NCBI RefSeq assembly: GCF_003003885.1
Contig: NZ_PVWN01000042.1
Location: forward strand, 1-40,256
DNA length: 40,256 bases
Direction of reading: 5' to 3'
Source: Chlorogloea sp. CCALA 695
Lineage (GTDB): Bacteria > Cyanobacteriota > Cyanobacteriia > Cyanobacteriales > Chroococcidiopsidaceae
Made by a program: the position numbers and the translations under genes. Shown in pieces: positions 1 to 8,362 of this stretch. Every line of letters starts with the position of its first letter. The first letter of the stretch is position 1. Below the pieces are notes generated by a model. That model was not told the origin of the DNA and ran no database searches. It was given only the letters and a program-made list of their open reading frames with translations.

Positions 1-136
1 CTGGGGGGGAGGCGTGGGCGGCAGTTGGGCTGTTTCTAAGTTTTGTGCTTTTAGTGGCAGTGCGATCGCGCTAGTTAATAACATTAAGCTTATTGACAAC
101 CAAAAATGGCAAGTAAAAAGGCGATCAGCAAGTCTA
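1..136. other. Window-edge sequence downstream of the exoprotein gene
   Basis: I see no supportable gene here. The stretch lies just past the stop codon of the haemagglutinin-like gene and carries one HIP1-like GCGATCGCG site near position 62. An open frame that runs from here into the exoprotein gene on the opposite strand has no recognisable protein features and looks like a shadow. Confidence 0.6.
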
Positions 137-2167
137 CTACCCATGACAGCTACTAGATTTCATCCAAGGAATAAAAGGTGTAACGTTAGGCGCAGAGGCA
201 GTAAGTATCACTTCGCCCTTAGAGCCTATTACCCATCCTTGAGCTTCCACAAGTGGATTTAATTCTGGCGGCTTTTGATTAGTAGGTGCAATTACCTTAG
301 CTTGAGTTGCTTCAATTTCAATTGGCTTGCCCAAATCGGCTAAAGCAACATCACCTCTAAAAGCTTCTTTAGGAGTAGGCGGCAATCCACCGCGTCCTGT
401 TACGACAAACTTACTACTTCTTGCCACGCTACCGCCACCCGACGAACAGCCTTGAGCAATCAATCCCGAAATATTAACTGGCTCTGCTGGTAAAGTTAGC
501 AACGCACCTTCAGGATCGTTCTCTAGCCTATCAATTTCTACTACACCATCTACACCCCTTTCAGACGTGGCACTAATTTCACTATTAGGAGAAAGAAACA
601 ATCCTTTGGTTTTGATGCGAACGTTGCCGCCGTTACCGGAACCTTGAGCATTGGCTGTAATCTTGCTATTTCCTAGAACGGTTAACAGTTTTGTACCAAT
701 TGTGATATTGCCACCGTTTCCTTCTCCAGCATTAGTAGATACTTCACTCTTACCGCGCAATATCAACGATTCCAAATCCTGAAGAGTTATATTGCCGCCA
801 CCTTTGCCCGCTTCACTTGTAGCTGTAAGTTGTCCTTCATTATTTAAACTAATAGTACGAGCCGCGATCATCAAATTCCCTGCGTCTCCTGTTCCTGAAC
901 TACTTACAGCCACTCCAGATTTAGATCCATCAACAATTAAATTTGCAGTATTAATTTTGATGTCCCCAGCATTTCCAGAAGCTTGAGTACCACTTGACAA
1001 AGAGCCACCATTTTTTAGTTCTACAGATATAAGAGCATTCACTGTTAAATTTCCTGCGTTCCCTGTTGCAGACCTAATATTTCCAGAAGGTTCCACTAGG
1101 GCAGAAGAGTCCGTTGATATGCCTGCTCCGTCTTCAAGTATTAACTTACCAGTATTTACTGTTATGTCACCGCCCCTTCCAGTGGCTGTAGATAAGCTTG
1201 ATAGGTTACTACTACGACCTTTGATCAAGAAAAGCTCCGAAGCATTGACTACTAAATTTCCTCCCGTTCCTACACCATCAGTTGTAGATAATACTTGTGA
1301 ATTATCAGTTAATAGTATTTGCTTCCCTTGTAAACTAATATCACCACCGCTACCGCCACTGGCATTTAGGGTAGATGCGAATCTATTAAAACTGCGCTTT
1401 ATTATGAAAATGTCTTGGAAGTTAGAAACGTTCTCATAACCCAGCAACCAACCTTTTGCTGTTGGGTTCAAGCTCACTACACTATTATTTGCGACGCTAC
1501 CTACCTCAATTCTTCCACTTGGTGCTATTAACCTTCCGCCTTCTATATTCACTTCACCGCCGATTAGTCCTAAGGTCTGACCAGGCTGCACTGCCAGCCT
1601 AACTCCCTGTACACGAATACTTGTCTCAGTTCCTTGGTATTGCAAACCTGTAGGAGTATTTACTATCAGCAAGGAAGCAGCTTGAGGATTTGTAGCACTA
1701 TACTGAATTCCATCAGAAAATATCGCGCTACTAGCGGTACTAGCTATAAACGAACCTTTCAAATCTAATTTAGCATTCGCTCCAAAGGTAATTCCGTTTG
1801 GATTAATCAAAAATAAATTAGCATCACCTATTACCCCAAGACTTCCAAGAATCTCGGACGGGCTACCTCCAGTTACTCTAGTTAATATGTTGCTAATTCC
1901 AGGTGGACTATTAAACAATACTTTTTGCTCTTCACCAATATTAAATTGTTTGAAACTATGAAATAAGTTGCTTCCTCTAGTTGCTCCACCATCAACTTGA
2001 GTGCTATTTGTGCCGTCAACATTGTTAATTATTGAGCTTTCAGTACCCAAAGTTTCATCAGGAATAGGTTGGGCTATTACGCACTTTATAGAGGCGGACA
2101 CGCCGCCAACTAATAAAGAGATTGATAGCCCTAACCTCCAGGAAAAGTTATTTTGTCTCTGTATCAT
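137..2167 (-). CDS. Two-partner-secretion exoprotein with filamentous haemagglutinin N-terminal domain
   Basis: This is probably a secreted TpsA-type protein that crosses the outer membrane through a TpsB/FhaC partner; no partner is in the window. The first ~32 residues form a signal peptide (basic start, hydrophobic LGLSISLLVGG core). Residues ~33-150 match the FHA N-terminal secretion domain, with the diagnostic NPNGI at 122-126 followed by the FGAN/LDLKGSF strand. The rest (to ~560) is an array of imperfect Gly/Asn-rich beta-helix rungs of the GNGGNITI kind. The C-terminal ~110 residues carry the GLIAQGC and SKFVVTGRGGLPPTP elements common in cyanobacterial members. At 676 residues it is short but has both ends. 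The substrate or binding target cannot be told from sequence. Confidence 0.88.
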   Translation of the reverse strand: MIQRQNNFSWRLGLSISLLVGGVSASIKCVIAQPIPDETLGTESSIINNVDGTNSTQVDGGATRGSNLFHSFKQFNIGEEQKVLFNSPPGISNILTRVTGGSPSEILGSLGVIGDANLFLINPNGITFGANAKLDLKGSFIASTASSAIFSDGIQYSATNPQAASLLIVNTPTGLQYQGTETSIRVQGVRLAVQPGQTLGLIGGEVNIEGGRLIAPSGRIEVGSVANNSVVSLNPTAKGWLLGYENVSNFQDIFIIKRSFNRFASTLNASGGSGGDISLQGKQILLTDNSQVLSTTDGVGTGGNLVVNASELFLIKGRSSNLSSLSTATGRGGDITVNTGKLILEDGAGISTDSSALVEPSGNIRSATGNAGNLTVNALISVELKNGGSLSSGTQASGNAGDIKINTANLIVDGSKSGVAVSSSGTGDAGNLMIAARTISLNNEGQLTATSEAGKGGGNITLQDLESLILRGKSEVSTNAGEGNGGNITIGTKLLTVLGNSKITANAQGSGNGGNVRIKTKGLFLSPNSEISATSERGVDGVVEIDRLENDPEGALLTLPAEPVNISGLIAQGCSSGGGSVARSSKFVVTGRGGLPPTPKEAFRGDVALADLGKPIEIEATQAKVIAPTNQKPPELNPLVEAQGWVIGSKGEVILTASAPNVTPFIPWMKSSSCHG

Positions 2168-2367
2168 TGAGCAACTTGTTTGTATATAGTTCGTACGCTG
2201 TCACATACATGATTTTAGAAAATTATTAGTTGAACTTTTATAGCTCGTTCGAACTACATAATTTATCTAAATCTACCTAGGCATTGCTTTAACTTGTTCA
2301 AGATGGCAAGTAATGTGCTTGAGTTGGCTTTCACATAACATACAACTGTTCTATGCTTTTGGATCAG

Positions 2368-2631
2368 TTAACATATAGGATTACCATCATCACCCACTCT
2401 ATGAACACATCCGTCCTCGTGCTGAGGTGGATCGCAAGGGCAGACTTCAAATTTCCTTACGTTTACTAGGAGCGATTGTCGTCCATTTTGGGAGACTTTG
2501 ATTTCAATCTCAACTTTCCCTGACGAAGAAGACTTTTGAATTACTTCATTTAGTTCGCGATCGCTGAGTATATCAAGTAATAATGGATTGGCAGCCTTAT
2601 TACTTAATCGTGTTTGTGTATCGTCAATCAT
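2368..2631 (-). CDS. Small protein with Cys-rich C-terminal tail, unknown function
   Basis: I do not recognise this 87-residue protein. Translation from this ATG is well supported: a strong Shine-Dalgarno AGAAGGAGA sits at 2637-2645, 5 nt upstream. The first ~60 residues look like a soluble, mildly charged domain (LLDILSDRELNEVIQ, then alternating strands VEIEIKV and SLLVNVRKFEV). The last ~24 residues hold four cysteines in the order CPC, then C, then a terminal C, rich in Asp, Pro and His. The tail could bind metal or be a modified core peptide behind a leader-like domain, but no modifying enzyme lies next to it. It has its own leader region and is separated from the exoprotein gene by 200 bp. 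Confidence 0.6.
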   Translation of the reverse strand: MIDDTQTRLSNKAANPLLLDILSDRELNEVIQKSSSSGKVEIEIKVSQNGRQSLLVNVRKFEVCPCDPPQHEDGCVHRVGDDGNPIC

Positions 2632-2859
2632 GATTTTCTCCTTCTGAAATTATTTAGTACAACTAGCACTGAATTTAGATTCAATCAGGCTCGTGTCAAT
2701 TTCGGAAAATTATGGAACAATTTTCAATTAATTTAAGTTGGATAGATCGCCAACCAAAAAAATCCTGATTTACTGTCAGTCTCTAACTTTCACTATCTAT
2801 TAAGCATCCGCTACAAGCTACAATAGCTGTACACAATTCAAGGAAGCGATCGCTTATAC

Positions 2860-4098
2860 CTAAGTAACTACAGCTTCTACAGCCTCAATCGCAGCTTCAA
2901 GAGCGATCGCAACATGAGTCCAATGAGTTCCCCCTTGGCAAAACACTACGTAGGGTTCTCGCAACGGGCCATCGGCGGAAAACTCGGAGGTACTACCATC
3001 GATAAATGTGCCACCAGCCATCACTAACAAGCTCTCATACCCTGGCATTTCTCCCGGAACAGGGTCTAAGTAAGAACCAATAGGAGAATGCTGTTGGATC
3101 GCCTTACAGAAGGCAATAATTTTTTGGGGCGAACCGAGTTTGATTGCTTGAATTACATCGCGCCTTTGAGCCATAGGTAAAGGATTTACTGGATAACCTA
3201 ATTTGTCAAATACATAAGCGGTTAAATGGTTGCCTTTGATTGCTTCCCCTACCATTTGCGACGCGAGAAACAGCCCTTGAAATAGCAGCCGATTTTGGTC
3301 AAAGGTTGCCCCCCCATAACTACCAATTCCCGGCGCGGTCAGGCGACAAGCAGCCGCCTCTACCAAGTCAGCACGACCCGCAACATAGCCGCCAGCCGTG
3401 ACAATTGTACCCCCAGGATTCTTAATTAATGACCCAGCAATTAAGTCCGCTCCTACGGCGGTGGGTTCTTTGTCTTCAATAAATTCCCCATAACAGTTAT
3501 CGACAAAGCAAACAGTGTTGGGATTTTGCTGTTTGACGATCAGGGCGATTTTTTCAATATCAGCAATAGATAAGCTCGAACGCCAAGCATAGCCGCAGGA
3601 TCGCTGAATTAATACTAATTTTGTGCGATCGCTTACTCCTTGTGTTAAAGCTTTATAATCGATCGTTCCTTCGTTAGTTAGATCCAATTGACGGTAACTA
3701 ATGCCAAACTCTAATAGTGAACCTTGTCCGTTACCTCGGATACCAATTACTTCCTCTAGTGTGTCGTAAGGAGTACCTGCCACTGCTAACATTTCATCCC
3801 CAGGTCGAAGAACGCCAAATAAAGCACAGGCGATCGCATGAGTGCCAGAAACAAACTGTACTCTTACGGCGGCTGCTTCTGCGCCCATAATTTGAGCAAA
3901 TACCTTGTCTAGAGTTTCTCGACCTAAATCATCGTGTCCGTAGCCACTTACTCCGGCAAAATGATGAACTCCTACCCGGTGGTCGCGAAAAGATGCTAAG
4001 ACTTTTTCCAAGTTTTGCTTGACCTGGGAGTCAATTTTAGAAAAGATAGGAAGTAATGCTTGTTCTGCGGAACTGAGCATCTGGGCGCTGTTAATCAT
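2860..4098 (-). CDS. Methionine gamma-lyase family PLP protein (aluminium-resistance family)
   Basis: A fold-type I PLP-dependent enzyme of the Cys/Met-metabolism branch often annotated as aluminium resistance protein or methionine gamma-lyase family. Family features seen are the N-terminal HHFAGVSGYGHDDLGRE block (res. 45-61), the cofactor-site FVSGTHAIA (82-90), the acidic strand VCFVDNCYGEF (196-206) with the PLP-pyridine Asp, and the Schiff-base lysine in AGSLIKNPGG (K226). Length (412) is normal for the family. It is divergent from the desaturase gene with an 80 bp shared upstream region. The physiological substrate is not established for this subfamily, so methionine gamma-lyase activity should not be assumed. 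Confidence 0.88.
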   Translation of the reverse strand: MINSAQMLSSAEQALLPIFSKIDSQVKQNLEKVLASFRDHRVGVHHFAGVSGYGHDDLGRETLDKVFAQIMGAEAAAVRVQFVSGTHAIACALFGVLRPGDEMLAVAGTPYDTLEEVIGIRGNGQGSLLEFGISYRQLDLTNEGTIDYKALTQGVSDRTKLVLIQRSCGYAWRSSLSIADIEKIALIVKQQNPNTVCFVDNCYGEFIEDKEPTAVGADLIAGSLIKNPGGTIVTAGGYVAGRADLVEAAACRLTAPGIGSYGGATFDQNRLLFQGLFLASQMVGEAIKGNHLTAYVFDKLGYPVNPLPMAQRRDVIQAIKLGSPQKIIAFCKAIQQHSPIGSYLDPVPGEMPGYESLLVMAGGTFIDGSTSEFSADGPLREPYVVFCQGGTHWTHVAIALEAAIEAVEAVVT

Positions 4099-4178
4099 AA
4101 CTTTTTCTGCTATCGAGATTAGTGAACCATTAATAATTCACTTAAGATCGGTAAGACCATTCGTATTAAGGGTACTGC

Positions 4179-5003
4179 ATGACGATTGCCACCTCAACAA
4201 AACCCACACTTAACTGGGTAAATATCGCTTTTTTCGCGGTTCTACATATTGGAGCATTACTTGCCCTAATTCCTGGTACTTTTAACTGGAGAGCCGTAGG
4301 CGTTGCCTTCTTTCTCTACTGGGTAACTGGAGGATTGGGTATTACTTTAGGCTTTCATCGCCTAGTTACTCACCGTAGCTTTCAAACCCCCAAGTGGCTA
4401 GAGTATTTTTTAGCTTTTTGCGGAACCCTTGCTTGTCAGGGAGGGCCTTTTGAATGGATTGGAATGCACCGCATCCATCATTTGCATTCTGACCAAGATT
4501 TAGATCCCCATGATTCTAATAAAGGTTTCTGGTGGAGTCATTTAGGTTGGATGATTCATCACGCACCTGCCCAAGATGAACTTTCCCGTTACATCAAGGA
4601 TATTTCTGATGACCCTGTTTATCAGTTTTACCAAAAAAACATGATCGGGATTCAAGTTGCTTTAGGAGTATTACTTTTACTTCTGGGTGGTTGGCCCTTT
4701 GTGATTTGGGGAATTTTTGTGCGCGTGGTAGTGGTTTATCATTGCACTTGGCTTGTAAATAGTGCGACTCACAAATTTGGTTATCGCAGCCATGAATCTG
4801 GAGACAATTCTACTAACTGTTGGTGGGTAGCTTTACTTGTTTTCGGTGAAGGTTGGCACAATAATCACCATGCTTTCCAGTATTCTGCTCGTCATGGTTT
4901 GCGATGGTGGGAATTTGATTTAACGTGGCTAACTATTCGCTTGCTGCAAACCCTCGGTTTAGCTACGAACGTTAAACTAGCCCCAGTACCAGTAAAACAG
5001 TAA
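4179..5003 (+). CDS. desC: Acyl-lipid/acyl-CoA delta-9 desaturase (DesC type)
   Basis: A membrane di-iron fatty-acid desaturase that introduces the first double bond into acyl chains, most likely at delta-9 of lipid-bound stearate. All three histidine boxes are present: HRLVTH (res. 60-65), HRIHH (97-101) and HNNHH (227-231), plus the usual extra His/Asn positions. Hydrophobic segments at ~15-55 and ~155-190 give the expected two membrane hairpins. Length (274) equals typical cyanobacterial DesC. The ATG is preceded by an AAGGG-like ribosome site, and a clear intrinsic terminator follows, so it is probably monocistronic. Regiospecificity is inferred from family membership. Confidence 0.9.
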   Translation: MTIATSTKPTLNWVNIAFFAVLHIGALLALIPGTFNWRAVGVAFFLYWVTGGLGITLGFHRLVTHRSFQTPKWLEYFLAFCGTLACQGGPFEWIGMHRIHHLHSDQDLDPHDSNKGFWWSHLGWMIHHAPAQDELSRYIKDISDDPVYQFYQKNMIGIQVALGVLLLLLGGWPFVIWGIFVRVVVVYHCTWLVNSATHKFGYRSHESGDNSTNCWWVALLVFGEGWHNNHHAFQYSARHGLRWWEFDLTWLTIRLLQTLGLATNVKLAPVPVKQ

Positions 5004-5086
5004 AAAACTATAGCTTGGCTAGGTTAGGGATCAAACTTAAAACAAATTTTTGTTTAGCTTTTTTCTTTCGCAGCTTATACATTACT

Positions 5087-5116
5087 AAAAGTCGCTCCAA
5101 CGAGAGCGGCTTTTTT
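5087..5116 (+). terminator. Intrinsic terminator after the desaturase gene
   Basis: An 11 bp stem (AAAAGTCGCTC with GAGCGGCTTTT, one G-T wobble) and a 6-nt loop end in a run of six T residues, about 85 bp past the desaturase stop. The A-rich 5' side also allows it to work on the minus strand, but no minus-strand gene ends next to it. Confidence 0.85.
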
Positions 5117-5218
5117 ATTGGTACAAAATACAACTGGGTTTAGCCTTTGGTTAAACTTGACAAAAAACTAAATGTATTAGCTATTTACCAAATAAAAACA
5201 GAAACTAAACCCAGTGCG

Positions 5219-5263
5219 ATCGCTCTTAGCGCTGCGTTCCACGAAATCGCTCTTAGCGCTGCG
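5219..5263. repeat. Two 18 bp direct repeats at the 3' end of the cpc operon
   Basis: The sequence ATCGCTCTTAGCGCTGCG occurs at 5219-5236 and again at 5246-5263, 27 bp apart. The first copy overlaps a HIP1 site. The second copy forms part of TTAGCGC-T-GCGCTAA (5253-5267), a 7 bp inverted repeat, just past the last cpcG stop codon. It lacks a T-run, so it may be a short dispersed repeat or an mRNA 3'-end hairpin rather than a classical terminator. Confidence 0.75.
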
Positions 5264-5285
5264 CTAATTAAATTACCTTAACTTC

Positions 5286-6047
5286 CTAACGCCTGCCACG
5301 TACCGGAACTAAGCTTAAGTAATCTAAATCAAAAGCCGAGACTTTTTGCGCGTAGTTGTTGTTCGTATTAACGGCTGCTGCCATTTCGCGATATTTGCCA
5401 GGATCTCCTTCAGGGAGGCGGCGATCTTTGCTCTTGCGGCTGTAGTATTCTTCCAACGTAAAGCGCCAATCTGTTTTGACTGTGCCAACTTGTTCGCGGA
5501 AATCTGCGCCGTAACGAGGAGTTACGAGGTTAAAGGGTCTTCCCTCCATCCGCTTGCGTTGGTAAGGTACAACATTATCACCAAAAGCATCGGTATACTC
5601 CTGAGAATCTAGCAACGCATCAACAAAGCCATAAAAACCCAAAGTACCGATTTTAATTGACCAAGCAATTTCTTCGGCTTTGTTGTAAGCCGCACGACCT
5701 AAAAAGCGCTTGAGACAAACATCTACCAAGCGGTAGTTATTGTTTACCGATACAACAATCTCATAAAACCGTGCAGATTTAGCAAGACCCCGGATAAAGT
5801 CGCGGACGCTGATGCTACGATTTTTTACTTGAGATTCTAGTTGAATCTGACGATTTGCTCTTAGGGTTTCATGTTCGCTAAAAACTTGACGATAGCTTGC
5901 CCAAATTATTTCTTGAATTGCCGTCAAAGAGTCGGCGTTTTCAATCCGATAAATGTAAGGTGTTTCTTCATTGAGGTCTGCTTTGCCGAAGCTGGCGACG
6001 CGATGATTTTGAGTTGTGGGCTTGTATTCAAGCAACGGCAGTTCCAT
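5286..6047 (-). CDS. cpcG: Phycobilisome rod-core linker CpcG (third copy)
   Basis: Rod-core linker that attaches phycocyanin rods to the allophycocyanin core. The PBS-linker domain spans ~res. 20-185, with family signatures including [17 protein letters not shown]-like and [16 protein letters not shown]-like blocks and [12 protein letters not shown]-like basic ends. The start is set at the ATG at 6047, giving [10 protein letters not shown], which aligns with the other copies; it has a GGAG 9 nt upstream. An ATG at 6062 would add only MEISS. The product is 253 residues, close to the length of Anabaena CpcG4. The C-terminus (SLVPVRGRR) has no hydrophobic helix, so it is not the membrane-anchored CpcL type. 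It is the last gene of the operon. Confidence 0.93.
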   Translation of the reverse strand: MELPLLEYKPTTQNHRVASFGKADLNEETPYIYRIENADSLTAIQEIIWASYRQVFSEHETLRANRQIQLESQVKNRSISVRDFIRGLAKSARFYEIVVSVNNNYRLVDVCLKRFLGRAAYNKAEEIAWSIKIGTLGFYGFVDALLDSQEYTDAFGDNVVPYQRKRMEGRPFNLVTPRYGADFREQVGTVKTDWRFTLEEYYSRKSKDRRLPEGDPGKYREMAAAVNTNNNYAQKVSAFDLDYLSLVPVRGRR

Positions 6048-6092
6048 ACTGCTTATCTCCATTAAATAGGGTGAATAATGTAGTCCTGACTT

Positions 6093-6833
6093 TTATAATC
6101 GGGCAGGAAAACTAGCCGAGGGATTAATTGAAGCGGCTGCTTCTTTATTATCCCGCGTCATGTCAGGAATTTGAATGTTAGCAGTCTGGACTGGCTGGGG
6201 TACAACAATACGGATACTGATGCTTTGCGCCATATCGATAAAGTTGTTGATATCGCCCCACTTGTATCGCTCAGTTTCTAGTTTGTCGCGCCAGTAGTTA
6301 GCATAGCGAGGCGTAACTAGATTAGTTGGCCTGTCTTTATAACGGCGGCGTTGAAAAGGTACGGTATTATCGCCAAAGCTACTACGATATTCTTCGCTAT
6401 CGATTAAAGCATCAACAAAGCTACCCCAACCTAAAGTTGCAACTTTAATTGACCAGGCAATTTCTTCAGCTTGATTGTAAGGCGCTCTACCTAGTAATCG
6501 TTTGAGACATAATTCAACTAGGCGGTAGTTGGAGTTAGTCTCTACTACCAAGTTACGGAAAGCATCCGACTTTGCTATTCCTCGGATAAAATCGCGGACG
6601 CTAATAGAGCGGTTTTTTAGTTGCGATTCTAGTTGAACTTGGCGGTTAAATTGCAGAGTTTGGTGTTCGCTGAGAACTTGGCGGTAAGCAGCGTTGATTA
6701 ATTCTAGTACGTCATTGGGATCGGGACAGTCTTCAATCCGGTAAATCCAAGGCGTATCTTCACTAGGTACTTCGTAGCCAGCGACGCGTTGATTTTGAGA
6801 AGAAGGTTTGTAGTCAAGTAAAGGGATTGACAT
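6093..6833 (-). CDS. cpcG: Phycobilisome rod-core linker CpcG (second copy)
   Basis: A second rod-core linker of 246 residues, beginning MSIPLLDYKPSSQNQRV, the standard CpcG opening. The PBS-linker fold covers ~res. 20-185 and retains the conserved [11 protein letters not shown] and RLLGRAPYNQAEEIAW blocks. The C-terminal third differs strongly from its two neighbours and ends NPSASFPARL without a transmembrane segment. In Anabaena 7120 the paralogues differ mainly in this part, which contacts the core, so the copies may dock rods at different core sites; that last point is inference. It sits 30 bp upstream of the next cpcG open frame in the same operon. Confidence 0.93.
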   Translation of the reverse strand: MSIPLLDYKPSSQNQRVAGYEVPSEDTPWIYRIEDCPDPNDVLELINAAYRQVLSEHQTLQFNRQVQLESQLKNRSISVRDFIRGIAKSDAFRNLVVETNSNYRLVELCLKRLLGRAPYNQAEEIAWSIKVATLGWGSFVDALIDSEEYRSSFGDNTVPFQRRRYKDRPTNLVTPRYANYWRDKLETERYKWGDINNFIDMAQSISIRIVVPQPVQTANIQIPDMTRDNKEAAASINPSASFPARL

Positions 6834-6872
6834 GGTAATAACTTCGGGTGAGTTTTAGTGTAAACAAATTGC

Positions 6873-7715
6873 CTATACTTTGGGGTTCGCACTGGGGATG
6901 TAGCGGTAGGGTAAGGCGGCTTCTTTGGGCTTAACGGTACGTTCGATGGAATTTTGCCCTTGAGTCATATCAAGAAGTTCCATATTTTTGATTTGGGAAG
7001 TAACCGAAGCGATGGTACGTTGGTAGTTGTTTTCAGTTACTAACAGCCCTCCAGCCATTGACATAAAGTTGCTAGGAATAGCTTTGCGGACTAATTCTTT
7101 AGTTACGTCTCCAGTTTGGCGAGTTTGGTAGAAAGAACGTCCACCGATCGCAAGTATAGATTGGCGATCGCGAAAATCATTGCCGTAGCGAGGATTAACA
7201 AGGTTAAATGGTCTGTCTTTATAACGGCGACGTTGGTAAGGAATGATATCGTTACCAAAGTTTTGCCGATATTCTTCACCGTCAACTAATACATCTATAA
7301 AGCCATGTAAGCCGCGAGTAGCAATGACAATTGACCAGGCAATCTGTTCGTCTTTGTCATAAGTGGCGCGTCCTAAAAACCGCTTAAAGGTGATATCTAC
7401 CAAGCGATAGTTAGAATTTGTTTCGCCGACTAATTCGCGGTATACTTCCGATTTACCCAATCCCCGGATAAAATCGCGGACTGTAATCGCCCGATTGCGT
7501 AATTGCGATTCTAAGTAGAGTTGGCGGTAACTTTCTAAAATTAAGTGTTCGCTGAAAATTTGCCGATAGCCTGCCCAAATTAGATCGTTAATATCTGATT
7601 CTGAAGTGGCATCGGCGGCGCGGTAGATTCTTGGTCTATCTTCGTCGGGGATTTCATAGCCTTCAACGCGCTGGTTTTGCGTTTTTGGTGTAACTTCAAG
7701 TAATGGTATTGACAT
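6873..7715 (-). CDS. cpcG: Phycobilisome rod-core linker CpcG (first, longest copy)
   Basis: The longest of three rod-core linkers (280 residues), opening MSIPLLEVTPKTQNQRV. The PBS-linker domain is at ~20-190, with RNRAITVRDFIRG and RFLGRATYDKDEQIAWSI blocks. A longer C-terminal extension (residues ~195-280) contains FMSMAGGLLVTENNYQRT and ends YIPSANPKV. Its length is close to Anabaena CpcG1 (279). No membrane helix is seen, so this is a soluble rod-core linker for the hemidiscoidal phycobilisome. It lies 15 bp downstream of cpcF. Confidence 0.94.
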   Translation of the reverse strand: MSIPLLEVTPKTQNQRVEGYEIPDEDRPRIYRAADATSESDINDLIWAGYRQIFSEHLILESYRQLYLESQLRNRAITVRDFIRGLGKSEVYRELVGETNSNYRLVDITFKRFLGRATYDKDEQIAWSIVIATRGLHGFIDVLVDGEEYRQNFGNDIIPYQRRRYKDRPFNLVNPRYGNDFRDRQSILAIGGRSFYQTRQTGDVTKELVRKAIPSNFMSMAGGLLVTENNYQRTIASVTSQIKNMELLDMTQGQNSIERTVKPKEAALPYRYIPSANPKV

Positions 7716-7730
7716 AATACTGACCTATTT

Positions 7731-8348
7731 TTATACCTGAGATAAAACTTGTTGCGCCCAGATTATCCGCGATCGCACTTCCCTATCGGATTCCGTTTGA
7801 ATTTGCAAGTCAAAATGAATTTTAATTTGCGCTGCTAATTCGGGAATATTTGCTAGTGCTTGCAATCCAACTATTGCCGCATAACGAATTGACCAATCCC
7901 CATCGCTGGAGATTGATAAAAGTGTTTGCATGGCTTTTTGCCACGCCGGATAAACCTGCTCTGGGTCTAATTGCTGCCAATGCAAGGTTCCTAGTCCTTT
8001 TGCTGCTGACCGACGGACGCTAGGCGCGAAATCTGTAGCGGCGGACTCAAGGAATAGTTCTAAAGCGTGGGGATCGCCAATTGCTGCTAAAGCCCGAATT
8101 GAGTAAGCTCTTGCTCCATAGTTATACTCATCTAATTGTTCCATTAATGGTTGCACGGAATCCGTGCCTAGTTCAATTAGTCCGGCTACGGCAGCGATCG
8201 CAGCAGTAGGGTTGTTATAGCCCAACACAGCAATTAAAGTAGAAATAGCGGACTTATCCTTAACGGCGACTAAAGCCTGTACTGCTGCCACTAATTGGGC
8301 AGGTTCAGACGCTTGTTCGACGGCTTGGATTAGTTGAAGGACTACCAT
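7731..8348 (-). CDS. cpcF: Phycocyanobilin lyase subunit CpcF
   Basis: The smaller subunit of the heterodimeric CpcE/CpcF lyase, which attaches phycocyanobilin to Cys84 of the phycocyanin alpha subunit. The 205-residue chain is a HEAT/PBS-lyase repeat solenoid (repeats such as GARAYSIRALAAIGD and PSVRRSAAKGLGTLH). The NHCQGN motif of the isomerising lyase PecF is absent, which argues for CpcF and for ordinary phycocyanobilin attachment. It follows cpcE by 14 bp in the same operon. Confidence 0.92.
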   Translation of the reverse strand: MVVLQLIQAVEQASEPAQLVAAVQALVAVKDKSAISTLIAVLGYNNPTAAIAAVAGLIELGTDSVQPLMEQLDEYNYGARAYSIRALAAIGDPHALELFLESAATDFAPSVRRSAAKGLGTLHWQQLDPEQVYPAWQKAMQTLLSISSDGDWSIRYAAIVGLQALANIPELAAQIKIHFDLQIQTESDREVRSRIIWAQQVLSQV

Positions 8349-8362
8349 TAAAAATTAGCGAT

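Noticed and set aside
14-262. Plus-strand open frame of 82 codons at the window start
   Set aside because: It overlaps the 3' end of the exoprotein gene antisense, is rich in Arg/Ser from reverse reading and has no ribosome site or recognisable domain.
560-1350. Repeating GGNI/GNAG patterns considered as DNA tandem repeats
   Set aside because: They are degenerate protein-level beta-helix rungs of the haemagglutinin-like protein, not nucleotide repeats.
792-1439. Pro/Leu-rich open frames antisense to the exoprotein
   Set aside because: They are the reverse reading of Gly/Asn-rich beta-helix repeats; the periodic composition explains the absence of stops.
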